From Oceanibacterium hippocampi (GTDB lineage: Bacteria > Pseudomonadota > Alphaproteobacteria > Sneathiellales > Sneathiellaceae), in assembly GCF_900172325.1 (NCBI RefSeq), contig NZ_FWFR01000003.1, positions 558,001 to 622,000 on the forward strand: a stretch of DNA of 64,000 nt, written 5' to 3'. Numbering within the stretch: the first letter of the stretch is position 1; each line of letters opens with the position of its first letter. Of the stretch, positions 35,299 through 43,122 are shown piece by piece. The notes under the pieces are model-generated. The model made no database searches. It was not told the origin of the DNA and was given only the letters and a program-made list of their open reading frames with translations. The position numbers were made by a program, and so were the translations under genes.

Positions 35299-37344
35299 CT
35301 AGTCGGCCGAATCCTGCGACCGGACGGTCGGCTTCGGTGCAATCACCTTCGACGGCGCCGGATCGGCCGAGGATCCTTCGGCAGCGCCGCCGGCCCCCTT
35401 TCCTTCCGCTTCCTTGGTAAGCTTCCGGCAGTCGGCGTTCTCCGAATCGCTGCCGGCCTCGATGAACGGCAAGAGCGCCGCCAGGGGCGTCAGCAAGGCG
35501 CCGAGCGCCACCGCCGCGGCGCCCTGTGCCGCCGCTTGCGCCGTGAGAACCGAGACCGTCGGCCGGGCCAGATAACCGCGAACCCGGACGGGAGCGTGCA
35601 GCACGCCGATGCTCAGATCCTTCGGTTTGCCCCGGAACTCCAGGTCGAGCTTCTCGCTTCCGAGGTTGATGGTGCCCTCGCCCCGGATCGTCGAATCACG
35701 GGTCTCCAGAAGGATCAGGCGGGCGGTCAGGATCCCGTCCGCCGCCTCGAAGCCGGCAACGCCGCAGGAAACCGGCAGCCGCTCGTCGCCCTCAACCACG
35801 AGCGCCAGGCTTTCCATCAGATCGAGGCCGACCAGTTCGACGGCGAGAGCGCTGATCTCGCCGGACTGCAGGATCAGCGCGACATCACCGTTCGCCGTGC
35901 CGAGCGCCTTGCGGATGCTGTTTCCGCTCATCGAGAGTTTCACGCGCCCCCGGATATTGCCCCGGGCCGCTTCGGGCTGACCGTAGTCGGCGACGATCCG
36001 GGCCAGATCGACGGCCTCCAGTCGCGCGTCGACGCTGGTCTGGACCGGCTCCACCGCCCCGTTGACCTCGACATCGGCGTCCAGGTCGCCGTTCCCGACG
36101 CCAAAGCGTATCGGCTTCAGGGAAAGACGCTGACCCTTGATCGTGACCCGGGCCTTCATGTCGTCCAGCGGCAGGTTCGGCGCGATGACTTTCTTGCCCG
36201 TCACCTCGATTTCCGCATCGAGGCGCTTGAGCGCCGCGACATTCAGGGTCGCGTCGGGAAAGACACGCACAGGCGCGTCGTCTGAATCGGTCGCGCCTTC
36301 GGCCGGTCGGGCGGCTCCGCTCCGGTCGCCGATGGTGCGTGGCAGGCCGATCAGGGGGCCGAGATCGGCGATGTCCAGCCGTTCGGAATCGAGCTTTCCC
36401 TCGACGAAAACCGGATCCCTGTTGCCGTCGATGCGAAGCGTTCCGCCCATATCGCTGTCGCCGATCCGGCCGGTGATACCCTCGAACGACCAGACCCCGC
36501 GATCCTCGGCGAAATCTGCCGCCAGTTCGTAGTCGCGGGTCGCGAGGGCATCGATCCCGAAGAGCTGGAGGACCAGCGCGACATTCGGACCCGAGATATT
36601 GAACCTGCCGCGAACCCCGTCGATCGTGCGGGGATCGGTGATCGCGCCATCGAAGGCGGCGCGGGTCTCGCCGAAAGCCAGTTTCAGCCGCAGGGGCCAC
36701 GGATCGCCGTCGCGCAACGCCTCGAACGAACCGCCGTCACCTTCGACGGTGAAATCCTCGCCGCGGAGCGTGCCGCCGCCCCTCACCGCAACACCTTCCG
36801 CTCCGCCCTCCACCTCGCGCGCGGTCATGTCGAAGTTGGCGTCGATTGCCAGGTCCTGGGCCGGGTCGCGGTACGACACCCTCCCGTCGCGGATCGTCAG
36901 CCGCTCGACACGCGGAATGTCGGCGCGCTCCTCTGAAGAGGCGACATCCGGCTCTGCAATGTGCCAGTTGCCCTGGCCGTCTTCGGAAACGGCGAGCGCC
37001 AGACGGGGGCGCTCGAGCCGGACTTCCGGGAACACGAGGTCGAAGGTCAGGAGGTCCTTGAGGACGATAACAAGCTCCAGGCGATCGATTTTCAGCATCG
37101 CCTTCTCGCCCCCCCAATCGGCATCGGCGACGGCGATGTCGTCGATGCGAATGCGGGGCTGGAGAGACAGATCGACCGAGATCGCGCCCGCGATTCGGGC
37201 CTCCCGCCCCAGCCGTTCGCTCGCCATCGTTTCCAGCGGCCCGCGAAACCAGTTCCAGTCCCACACGAGGACGAGCGCCCCGAGCGTGGCGACAAGGGCG
37301 AGAAGGACGCCGGTGCTCCAGGCGGCAAATCGCTTATGGGTCAT
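35299..37344 (-). CDS. AsmA-family membrane/periplasmic protein
   Basis: The 681-residue product has one N-terminal helix (GVLLALVATLGALVLVWDWN), then WFRGPLETMASERLGREARI, the AsmA start. The C-terminal AsmA_2 part contains DVALILQSGEISALAVELVG and FRGKPKDLSIGVLHAPVRVRGYLARP (quoted in pieces). AsmA-like proteins span the periplasm and affect lipid transport to the outer membrane. The last 40 residues are Gly/Ala/Ser-rich. An EcfG-type promoter lies 82-107 bases upstream. Confidence 0.88.
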   Translation of the reverse strand: MTHKRFAAWSTGVLLALVATLGALVLVWDWNWFRGPLETMASERLGREARIAGAISVDLSLQPRIRIDDIAVADADWGGEKAMLKIDRLELVIVLKDLLTFDLVFPEVRLERPRLALAVSEDGQGNWHIAEPDVASSEERADIPRVERLTIRDGRVSYRDPAQDLAIDANFDMTAREVEGGAEGVAVRGGGTLRGEDFTVEGDGGSFEALRDGDPWPLRLKLAFGETRAAFDGAITDPRTIDGVRGRFNISGPNVALVLQLFGIDALATRDYELAADFAEDRGVWSFEGITGRIGDSDMGGTLRIDGNRDPVFVEGKLDSERLDIADLGPLIGLPRTIGDRSGAARPAEGATDSDDAPVRVFPDATLNVAALKRLDAEIEVTGKKVIAPNLPLDDMKARVTIKGQRLSLKPIRFGVGNGDLDADVEVNGAVEPVQTSVDARLEAVDLARIVADYGQPEAARGNIRGRVKLSMSGNSIRKALGTANGDVALILQSGEISALAVELVGLDLMESLALVVEGDERLPVSCGVAGFEAADGILTARLILLETRDSTIRGEGTINLGSEKLDLEFRGKPKDLSIGVLHAPVRVRGYLARPTVSVLTAQAAAQGAAAVALGALLTPLAALLPFIEAGSDSENADCRKLTKEAEGKGAGGAAEGSSADPAPSKVIAPKPTVRSQDSAD

Positions 37345-37425
37345 CCAATCCTCCGGTCCGCCCCCCGCACCGGCTGCCGGGGAAGCCGTCGGGCCGCCTC
37401 GGCCCGCGATCCAGGTCTTCCTGCC

Positions 37426-37451
37426 AACGATCTGGGACGGAAATCCGTTCC
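37426..37451 (-). promoter_or_regulatory. EcfG-type promoter of the AsmA gene
   Basis: Minus-strand GGAAC (37451-37447), 17 bases, CGTT (37429-37426). It lies back to back with the sod promoter, 41 bases apart. Confidence 0.8.
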
Positions 37452-37491
37452 CGACAGGGGCTCTGGTGCCGATGCTCCGGTCCCGTGCGAC

Positions 37492-37516
37492 GGAACTCGA
37501 TGTGCGGCGCCGCGTT
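37492..37516 (+). promoter_or_regulatory. EcfG-type promoter of the superoxide dismutase gene
   Basis: GGAAC (37492-37496), 16 bases, CGTT (37513-37516); the start codon is at 37591. Confidence 0.82.
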
Positions 37517-37590
37517 TATCGGGCAATGGCTTCACCATCGACACGAGCCGCGCCGCATGGCGCGGCGTCAAACCGGATACAGAGGGCATT

Positions 37591-38355
37591 ATGACATTCG
37601 AACTTCCCGATCTCCCCTATTCGAAGGACGCGCTGGCACCGCACATGTCGGCCGAGACACTGTCCTTCCATCACGACAAGCATCAGAAGAGTTACGTCGA
37701 GAAACTCAACAGCGCGGTGAACGGCACCGAATTCGCCGGCAAGTCGCTGGAAGAGATCATTCGCGCGACCGCGGGAAAGTCCGGGGAAAGCGGTATCTTC
37801 AACAACGCCGCGCAGACCTGGAACCACACCTTCTTCTGGCATTCGATGAGCCCGAAAGGAGGCGGCGCGCCCGATGGCGCCCTGGCCCGGCAGATCGACC
37901 GGGACTTCGGCGGCTTCGACAAGTTCCGGAGCGAGTTCCTGGAGAAGGGCAAGGGTCAGTTCGGCAGCGGCTGGGTCTGGCTGGTGCTGGCGAACGGCAA
38001 GCTGGAGGTCGTGTCCACCGGCAACGCCGACACGCCGATCGCCCATGACAGCCAGCCTTTGCTGACCTGCGACGTCTGGGAGCATGCCTACTATCTCGAC
38101 TACCAGAACCGTCGGCCGGACTATCTGGAGAGTTTCCTCGACAATCTCGCCAACTGGGCCTTCGCGGCCGAGGAGTTCGCCAACCAGGGCGAGGGCAGCC
38201 GGACCGCCGCGCGCCGCTACCAGGATGCGCAGGCCGACTATGCCCGGAGCGGCAAGGCTGACGACGCCGGCCGGGCGGCGCAGCAGGCGCTCGACGGCAG
38301 CGAAGGCAAGAGCCTCGAGGAAGCGCGTCGGAAGACCGCCGGCAGCTCGGGCTGA
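37591..38355 (+). CDS. sodB: Iron-type superoxide dismutase with C-terminal extension
   Basis: The 254-residue product matches SodB: it begins MTFELPDLPYSKDALAPHMS and has His27 in FHHDKH and the Fe-type AAQTWNHTFFWHSM with glutamine before the Trp. It also has GSGWVWLVL and the Asp/His pair in CDVWEHAYYLDYQNRRPDYL. It converts superoxide to hydrogen peroxide and oxygen. The catalytic domain ends near residue 195. About 55 extra residues (YARSGKADDAGRAAQQALDG and on) are absent from normal SodB of about 193 residues. An exact EcfG-type promoter and a terminator bracket it. Confidence 0.95.
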   Translation: MTFELPDLPYSKDALAPHMSAETLSFHHDKHQKSYVEKLNSAVNGTEFAGKSLEEIIRATAGKSGESGIFNNAAQTWNHTFFWHSMSPKGGGAPDGALARQIDRDFGGFDKFRSEFLEKGKGQFGSGWVWLVLANGKLEVVSTGNADTPIAHDSQPLLTCDVWEHAYYLDYQNRRPDYLESFLDNLANWAFAAEEFANQGEGSRTAARRYQDAQADYARSGKADDAGRAAQQALDGSEGKSLEEARRKTAGSSG

Positions 38356-38388
38356 GCCTCCCCTCGAAAGGCACGAGCCGCCAACTTG

Positions 38389-38420
38389 GGCGGGATGCCA
38401 GGCATCCCGCCATTTCTTTG
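38389..38420 (+). terminator. Rho-independent terminator after sodB
   Basis: GGCGGGATGC, loop CAG, GCATCCCGCC, then ATTTCTTTG. Confidence 0.82.
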
Positions 38421-38483
38421 CCTGCCCGCGTTCGCGTCCACAAGTCGTCAGGAGATTTCTGTTCCTGCCGCATGCGCATACGC

Positions 38484-38508
38484 GGAACTCATCGAAGAAC
38501 TCGACGTT
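38484..38508 (+). promoter_or_regulatory. EcfG-type promoter of a 48-residue protein gene
   Basis: GGAAC (38484-38488), 16 bases, CGTT (38505-38508); the start codon is at 38585. Confidence 0.8.
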
Positions 38509-38584
38509 GATCTTCGTAAGGCGCGGCGACGCGCCAGAGAGTTCACCGGCGCCAAGGCGCTACAGACATGAAGGGATCAACGAA

Positions 38585-38731
38585 ATGCTCAGGAACAAGA
38601 AGACCCGACTTGCCGCAACCATGATCTTTCTCTTCGTCGGCGCCAACATGGCGTCGGGTTGCGCCGCCCTTGTCGGCGCGGCCGCCGGTGGCGCCGCCGC
38701 CTACGTGGTGACGCAGGAAAACAACGACTAA
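38585..38731 (+). CDS. Tiny lipoprotein-like protein (48 residues)
   Basis: The product reads MLRNKKTRLAATMIFLFVGA, then NMASGCAALVGAAAGGAAAY and VVTQENND. A basic start, a hydrophobic stretch and a Cys in ASGC suggest export and lipid attachment; the remainder is a Gly/Ala helix. A purine-rich site is before the ATG. It is too short for many gene finders. It has its own EcfG-type promoter and terminator. Family unknown. Confidence 0.68.
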   Translation: MLRNKKTRLAATMIFLFVGANMASGCAALVGAAAGGAAAYVVTQENND

Positions 38732-38826
38732 CAACTCCGAACCCCATATCGCGCCGGTCGCGCGTCGACCCCCCCGAACCCTCAAGTCGCACGCGCAGCC
38801 CCTCCCCCTCAACCGGCGCGGTTGTG

Positions 38827-38862
38827 GCGCCCCGCTCCCCCCCGGGCGGGGCGCTTTCTTTT
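38827..38862 (+). terminator. Rho-independent terminator
   Basis: GCGCCCCGC, a 10-base loop, GCGGGGCGC, then TTTCTTTT. It follows the tiny lipoprotein gene. The rest of the 38732-39036 spacer holds only the next promoter. Confidence 0.8.
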
Positions 38863-38888
38863 CCGCCCGTCGCGCCAACCGATGCACG

Positions 38889-38913
38889 GGAACCCTGGCC
38901 CGCGAGCCGCGTT
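38889..38913 (+). promoter_or_regulatory. EcfG-type promoter of the DJ-1/PfpI gene
   Basis: GGAAC (38889-38893), 16 bases, CGTT (38910-38913); the start codon is at 39037. Confidence 0.72.
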
Positions 38914-39036
38914 CTACCGGCAAGGGCCGTCAGCGGCCGCCATTGCCTGCCCGACTGAACCGCAAGCAGACCGCGGCGCCGGGCACGCATGAATCTCGAC
39001 CCATCCCGTCAATTTCCGACTCAAAGGAGCCCTTCG

Positions 39037-39594
39037 ATGGCCAATATCAGCGAAGCACGCGTTCTGATCGTCTCCGCCAACGGCTTCGAGCAATCCGAGC
39101 TCGAAATCCCCCGCGACAAGCTGCGTGGCGCCGGCGCCACGGTGCAAGTGGCGAGCCCCGGAGGATCCACGATCACCGGCTGGGACAAGGACGACTGGGG
39201 CAGGCCGGCGACCGTCGACCTGTCGATCGCCGACGCCAAGGTCGACGACTACGAAGCGCTCGTCCTGCCCGGCGGCCAGATCAATCCCGACCTTTTGCGG
39301 ATCGACAACCGGGCCATGAGCCTGATCCGGGCCTTTCTCGACAGCGGCAAGCCGGTCGCGGCCGTTTGCCATGCGCCCTGGCTGCTGATCGAGGCCGGCG
39401 CCGTGAAGGGCCGGGAGGCGACCTCCTATCCCTCGATCCGGACCGACATGGAGAATGCCGGGGCAATCTGGAAGGACGAGGAAGTCGTCGTTTCGGACGG
39501 CATCATCACCTCGCGCAATCCCGGCGACCTCGATGCCTTCGTCGACAAGATCATCGAGGAGATCGAGGAAGGTCGCCATCGTCGCGCCGCCTGA
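39037..39594 (+). CDS. DJ-1/PfpI family protein (type 1 glutamine amidotransferase fold)
   Basis: The 185-residue product has Glu18 in NGFEQSE and the nucleophile Cys111 in VAAVCHAPWLL, and LVLPGGQINPDLLR before it. Members act as chaperone/deglycase-like or general stress proteins (YhbO/YraA-like); some are wrongly called proteases. AAAGGAG precedes the ATG, which is preferred to an upstream ATG at 38989. It follows an exact EcfG-type promoter. Confidence 0.9.
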   Translation: MANISEARVLIVSANGFEQSELEIPRDKLRGAGATVQVASPGGSTITGWDKDDWGRPATVDLSIADAKVDDYEALVLPGGQINPDLLRIDNRAMSLIRAFLDSGKPVAAVCHAPWLLIEAGAVKGREATSYPSIRTDMENAGAIWKDEEVVVSDGIITSRNPGDLDAFVDKIIEEIEEGRHRRAA

Positions 39595-39600
39595 TTGTTT

Positions 39601-39625
39601 GGAACCGTCCCCGCAGCGCGTCGTT
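39601..39625 (+). promoter_or_regulatory. EcfG-type promoter of the CsbD-PRC pair
   Basis: GGAAC (39601-39605), 16 bases, CGTT (39622-39625); the start codon is at 39673. Confidence 0.82.
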
Positions 39626-39672
39626 AACCCTTTCGATGAATACGCCACACATTCCCCTCACAGGAGACAGAC

Positions 39673-39870
39673 ATGAACTGGGACCAGATCGAAGGCAAAT
39701 GGAAGCAGCTCACCGGCGACGTCCAGGCGCGCTGGGGCAAGCTTACCAATGACGACATCGATGTCGTCGAGGGCAACCGCGAGAAACTCGTCGGCAAGAT
39801 CCAGGAACGCTACGGCGTCGCGAAAAGCGAGGCTGAAAAAGAGGTCGACGAGTGGTCGGCCCGTCACTAG
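39673..39870 (+). CDS. CsbD-family stress protein
   Basis: The 65-residue product [20 protein letters not shown], then [20 protein letters not shown] has the full CsbD consensus. It is a soluble, abundant general-stress protein of unknown mechanism. An exact EcfG-type promoter precedes it, and the second PRC-barrel gene follows after 49 bases. Confidence 0.93.
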   Translation: MNWDQIEGKWKQLTGDVQARWGKLTNDDIDVVEGNREKLVGKIQERYGVAKSEAEKEVDEWSARH

Positions 39871-39919
39871 GGCCGCACGTTCCCGAAACCCCTCTTCATT
39901 TCATCACCAGGAGAACGAC

Positions 39920-40642
39920 ATGAAACATCTCTTCGCTTCAGTCGCCGTTGTCGCAATCGTCGCCGGCACGTCGTCAGTCGCCCTTGCCGACTGCGAGATC
40001 GTCGATGCGGACTTCGAGAAGACCCTGATGGAGCAACCCGAGAAGCGCGCCGGCTACGCCGGCACGACAGTCCGGGACCTGCGCGCCCTCCGCGACGCCG
40101 CCATGACGCTTGCGGCCTATGGCAAGGAAGATGCCTGCGAGGAAGTCGCGACGGCCATCCGCGAGATCTCGGAGGATCCCGACAAGGCCTACGAGGACAG
40201 GCGTGCGAGCAACGGGGGCGGTGACAAGATGGCCCCGTTGGCCGAGCGGGAGAAGGCTGACTACAAGAACGCGGTCCCGGTCGCGCAGATGAGTGGCCAG
40301 CTCCGCGCTGACAAGTTGCTTGGCGCGGATGTGCGGGGCGTCAACAACGAGACGATCGGCGAGGTCACCGATATCATCCTCGATCCGACGGGGAAGCCCG
40401 GCTACGCGGTCATCTCCTACGGCGGCTTCCTTGGCCTTGGCGAAGAAGTTTCCGCAGTGCCCTTCGACCGCATGAAGGTCTCGAAGCAGGGCAGCGTGTT
40501 CTACCTTGCCATGACGGAGGAACAGCTTGAACAGGCACCGCGTTTCGAGCGCGGCAAGTTCGACTGGATCCAGGATGAGAACTGGCGGAAGAAGAACGAT
40601 AGTTACTACGGATCGATGAAGTCCGGCGCCAACGCTGACTGA
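39920..40642 (+). CDS. Exported PRC-barrel protein, second copy
   Basis: The 240-residue product starts with a signal peptide (MKHLFASVAVVAIVAGTSSV, cut after ALA). The mature N-terminal part (residues 24-110) is a helical region with two Cys (DCEIVD, DACEEV). A PRC-barrel follows (QLRADKLLGADVRGVNNETI, GYAVISYGGFLGLGEEVSAV). The barrel is clearly related to the one at 32036. GGAGAA precedes the ATG. It is likely co-transcribed with csbD. Confidence 0.85.
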   Translation: MKHLFASVAVVAIVAGTSSVALADCEIVDADFEKTLMEQPEKRAGYAGTTVRDLRALRDAAMTLAAYGKEDACEEVATAIREISEDPDKAYEDRRASNGGGDKMAPLAEREKADYKNAVPVAQMSGQLRADKLLGADVRGVNNETIGEVTDIILDPTGKPGYAVISYGGFLGLGEEVSAVPFDRMKVSKQGSVFYLAMTEEQLEQAPRFERGKFDWIQDENWRKKNDSYYGSMKSGANAD

Positions 40643-40657
40643 TCAGCGGTTGGTGTT

Positions 40658-40683
40658 CCCCCGGCGCCCCACGGCGCCGGGGG
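40658..40683 (+). terminator. Strong hairpin after the second PRC-barrel gene
   Basis: An 11-bp stem, CCCCCGGCGCC and GGCGCCGGGGG, with loop CCAC; no T-run follows. Confidence 0.65.
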
Positions 40684-40894
40684 GCTCGCTTGACAATCCT
40701 GCGCGAAATAATCGAGCCGCTGGCGGTCCCGTCAGCGGCCATTTTTCTGGGCGACCGCGGAGGCCGACCCGCGGGTACGGGGAACGTACGTAGGACAGTT
40801 GACCGCACACAGCAAAGGGGCCCGCCGGTCTCCCGGCAGGCCCCACGCCTGTTGCCGATGACGGGCCGAAGCCCGTCCGGAACTTCCCGGCTCC

Positions 40895-41095
40895 CTAGGC
40901 CCGGGAGTGGGCGAGATCACGGCCGGAGGGACCGAAGATCAGCCACAGGATGAAACCGAGCACCGGCAGGAACAGGATCACCAGGGTCCAGATGACCTTG
41001 CCCAGGACGGACGCACCGGAGCCCAGAATCTTGACGATCGCGTAGATGTCGAGCGCCAGAATGATCAGTCCGAATATGCCTCCAAATTCAACCAT
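40895..41095 (-). CDS. Small PLDc_N-domain membrane protein, copy 2
   Basis: The 66-residue product MVEFGGIFGLIILALDIYAI, then VKILGSGASVLGKVIWTLVI is a close paralogue of the one at 29299-29475, with two helices and GFILWLIFGPSGRDLAHSRA as its end. GGAAAGAG lies before the ATG. It overlaps the end of the upstream small gene by 8 bases. Confidence 0.85.
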   Translation of the reverse strand: MVEFGGIFGLIILALDIYAIVKILGSGASVLGKVIWTLVILFLPVLGFILWLIFGPSGRDLAHSRA

Positions 41096-41378
41096 CGCTC
41101 TTTCCTTTCCTGGTTTCGGTGAATGCTGGATCGGTCGTCTCGTGCGGCCGGCCGCTCCCGTCGGGAACGGCGCCCGCGCCGCCCGGCCGGCGCGCGACAT
41201 CGTTGCGTCGAATGCGTTCGGCCCGGCGTTTCGCACGAACCTTCTCATCCTCGTCGCGGCCGGCGGCGGCGACCAGCGCCGCCCGTTTCGCGGCGGCTCG
41301 GCTGCGCCCCGGCGTGCCTGCCGCGCCGGACGCGGGCGCCGTCGCGTTGTGACGGGTACGATCGTCGTCGTCCTTCAT
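41088..41378 (-). CDS. Small basic hydrophilic protein, function unknown
   Basis: The 96-residue product MKDDDDRTRHNATAPASGAA is rich in Arg, Ala, Asp and Glu, without membrane helices. AAAGGA stands 7 bases before the ATG and the end overlaps the PLDc_N gene, which supports translation. It may be a DNA- or ribosome-associated stress protein; this is only a guess from its composition. Confidence 0.5.
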   Translation of the reverse strand: MKDDDDRTRHNATAPASGAAGTPGRSRAAAKRAALVAAAGRDEDEKVRAKRRAERIRRNDVARRPGGAGAVPDGSGRPHETTDPAFTETRKGKSDG

Positions 41379-41415
41379 CTCGGTTCCTTTGCGCTTGGGG
41401 ATCGGTCGGTTGGCG

Positions 41416-41664
41416 TCAGTCAGCTAGGCCGGACTGGCCCGCCTCGCCCGGTTCGGGCGGCAGGATCGGCGTCGTGACGCCGGATTGCTGGGCAGTGCCG
41501 GTGCCCTCGCCCGCGGTACCGGGTTCGTCGGTCGTCGTGACCGCGACCATGTAGACGGCGAGGAACACCACGACGAGCACCAGCCCGCCGACGAGTACGT
41601 AAAGGATCGGGCGATCCAGGTTGCCCTGGCGGGCATTGACCGGATCGAATTTCTTGCGTGGCAT
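41416..41664 (-). CDS. Small single-helix membrane protein, function unknown
   Basis: The 82-residue product MPRKKFDPVNARQGNLDRPI has one transmembrane helix (residues 21-42, LYVLVGGLVLVVVFLAVYMV), then a Gly/Thr/Pro-rich periplasmic tail. GGAGGA precedes the ATG. A near-consensus EcfG-type site with TGTT in place of CGTT lies 47 bases upstream. Confidence 0.65.
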   Translation of the reverse strand: MPRKKFDPVNARQGNLDRPILYVLVGGLVLVVVFLAVYMVAVTTTDEPGTAGEGTGTAQQSGVTTPILPPEPGEAGQSGLAD

Positions 41665-41710
41665 GCGTCCTCCGTTTCCGGGGCAGTTGTCATGACCTCC
41701 TGCCGCAACC

Positions 41711-41736
41711 AACACCCTCCGCCGCCGTGAAGTTCC
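41711..41736 (-). promoter_or_regulatory. Weak EcfG-like promoter (one mismatch)
   Basis: Minus-strand GGAAC (41736-41732), 17 bases, TGTT (41714-41711). It would serve the 82-residue membrane protein gene. Confidence 0.4.
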
Positions 41737-41754
41737 GCCTGGTGCGGGGCCGGA

Positions 41755-42315
41755 CTAGAGAAGGAAGTAGCCGGCGAGGGCGAACGAGGCCCCGGATATG
41801 GCAAGGCCGACCGCAAGCAGCAGGCCGTCGAAGGCCGAGATGCCGAGGCTGAGAATGGCAATCGCGAGCGCCGGCACGGCCGCACCGCCGGGCACTAACG
41901 CCAGCGGATACATCAGCATCGCCAGCACCACGCATATCAGCGCCACGACCCGGCGCGACGGGCCTTCCAGCAAAGCCGGCCAGCGCGGCCGGATGATCCG
42001 GTCGACCCGCGCGAGCCAGGGCTTGATCCGCCCGATCGCCCGCCGCGCCCGTTCGCTGGCGACCTCGATCCTGAGAAGCCGCCCGGGTATCCAGGGCGTC
42101 TGCCGGCCAAGCAGAACCTGCCCGGCCACGAGGATGATCAGCGCGCCGAGCAGTATCGTGGCGCCGGGAATGGCGCCGACCGGCGACAGCGCGATCAGCG
42201 AGAAGACCAGCAGAAGCGGGCCGAACGCGCGCTTGCCGACCGCCCCGATCATCGCGTCAACCGAGACATGCTCGCCCTCGGACGCCTCGGAAACCCGGTC
42301 GGCGACGTCGATCAA
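41755..42315 (-). CDS. ExoD-family membrane protein (exopolysaccharide synthesis)
   Basis: The 186-residue product begins MIDVADRVSEASEGEHVSVD and continues IGAVGKRAFGPLLLVFSLIA, LSPVGAIPGATILLGALIIL and an amphipathic loop, then two more helices. This is the ExoD layout. In rhizobia exoD is needed for exopolysaccharide and alkaline tolerance. It lies on the same strand as the 92-residue gene 32 bases upstream. Confidence 0.85.
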   Translation of the reverse strand: MIDVADRVSEASEGEHVSVDAMIGAVGKRAFGPLLLVFSLIALSPVGAIPGATILLGALIILVAGQVLLGRQTPWIPGRLLRIEVASERARRAIGRIKPWLARVDRIIRPRWPALLEGPSRRVVALICVVLAMLMYPLALVPGGAAVPALAIAILSLGISAFDGLLLAVGLAISGASFALAGYFLL

Positions 42316-42347
42316 CCCGACCGGTCGGGTCTCGTCAGTCTCGCCGC

Positions 42348-42626
42348 CTATGACGCGTGATCCAGGTCGGCGGGGGTCAGCACGATCGTTTCCTCGCCCG
42401 TGCTCTCCCCGGCTTCCAGCTTTCCGGCCGCGGCGGCTTCGAGCGCAGCCCGATGCTGCAGCAGCGCCGACCAGTATTCGTGGAAGTCGCCGCTGGCGGT
42501 GGTGCCGAAGCTCTCCTCGAAGACCTCGCGCTCGATCACGACGACATAATCGTCCTGATCATGCTTGGCCCGGACCTGAAGCTGGCCCTCGGTGAAGTCG
42601 TAGCGGCCTTCGATATCGAATTGCAT
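42348..42626 (-). CDS. 92-residue soluble protein, function unknown
   Basis: The product MQFDIEGRYDFTEGQLQVRA, then KHDQDDYVVVIEREVFEESF is acidic with one likely beta hairpin followed by helices. It somewhat resembles DUF1488-type proteins but I cannot assign it. The start at 42626 has AAGGAG before it; the longer ORF is not supported. Its EcfG-type promoter begins 29 bases upstream. Confidence 0.65.
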   Translation of the reverse strand: MQFDIEGRYDFTEGQLQVRAKHDQDDYVVVIEREVFEESFGTTASGDFHEYWSALLQHRAALEAAAAGKLEAGESTGEETIVLTPADLDHAS

Positions 42627-42654
42627 GGCTGGCTCCTTGGCTGTGTCTTCCGTC

Positions 42655-42679
42655 AACGCCGCGCGGCGGGGCCGGTTCC
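42655..42679 (-). promoter_or_regulatory. EcfG-type promoter of the 92-residue protein gene
   Basis: Minus-strand GGAAC (42679-42675), 16 bases, CGTT (42658-42655). It forms a divergent pair with the next promoter, 26 bases apart. Confidence 0.8.
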
Positions 42680-42705
42680 CGGCCGGGCGAGACGGGGCCG
42701 CGGTT

Positions 42706-42730
42706 GGAACCAATGGACCCGGCGGGCGTT
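42706..42730 (+). promoter_or_regulatory. EcfG-type promoter of the entericidin gene
   Basis: GGAAC (42706-42710), 16 bases, CGTT (42727-42730); the start codon is at 42782. Confidence 0.82.
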
Positions 42731-42781
42731 TGTCCTGTCACACGCACCGTGACGGTGCCCGTTCAACGAGGGAGAACCACC

Positions 42782-42961
42782 ATGACGTCCCTGCTCAGCC
42801 GCGATACCGCCAAGCTCTGCCTTGCCTTCCTGCTGCTCGGCATGACCAGCGTCGCGCTGCCCGCCTGCAACACGGTCGAGGGCGCGGGACAGGACATCGA
42901 GGCCGCCGGCGACTCGATCAGCGACACCGCCCGCGATGCCGAGGCCGAGCTGTCAGACTAG
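42782..42961 (+). CDS. Entericidin A/B-family small lipoprotein
   Basis: The 59-residue product has a lipoprotein signal (AFLLLGMTSVALPAC) and then the entericidin pattern CNTVEGAGQDIEAAGDSISD. Entericidins are stationary-phase lipoproteins sometimes described as an antidote/toxin pair; here one copy is visible plus a more distant relative at 33953. It has its own EcfG-type promoter. Confidence 0.88.
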   Translation: MTSLLSRDTAKLCLAFLLLGMTSVALPACNTVEGAGQDIEAAGDSISDTARDAEAELSD

Positions 42962-43122
42962 GGCGGCGCCACGGCGCCCCCTCTCCACCCTTGAGCCGCC
43001 AGCGGTTTCACTTACTGTGATATCGTGGCCGGCGGGCGACCGCCGGCCGGGCGGACAGGGCTGCCGCACGATGCGAAACGGTCCCATGCGCCGGGCCTCG
43101 CGTCCCAGCCTGCGGAAGGGAC

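Noticed and set aside
40749-40846. GGAAC near 40780 as another EcfG promoter
   Set aside because: No CGTT occurs at 16 or 17 bases; the match is only half of the motif.
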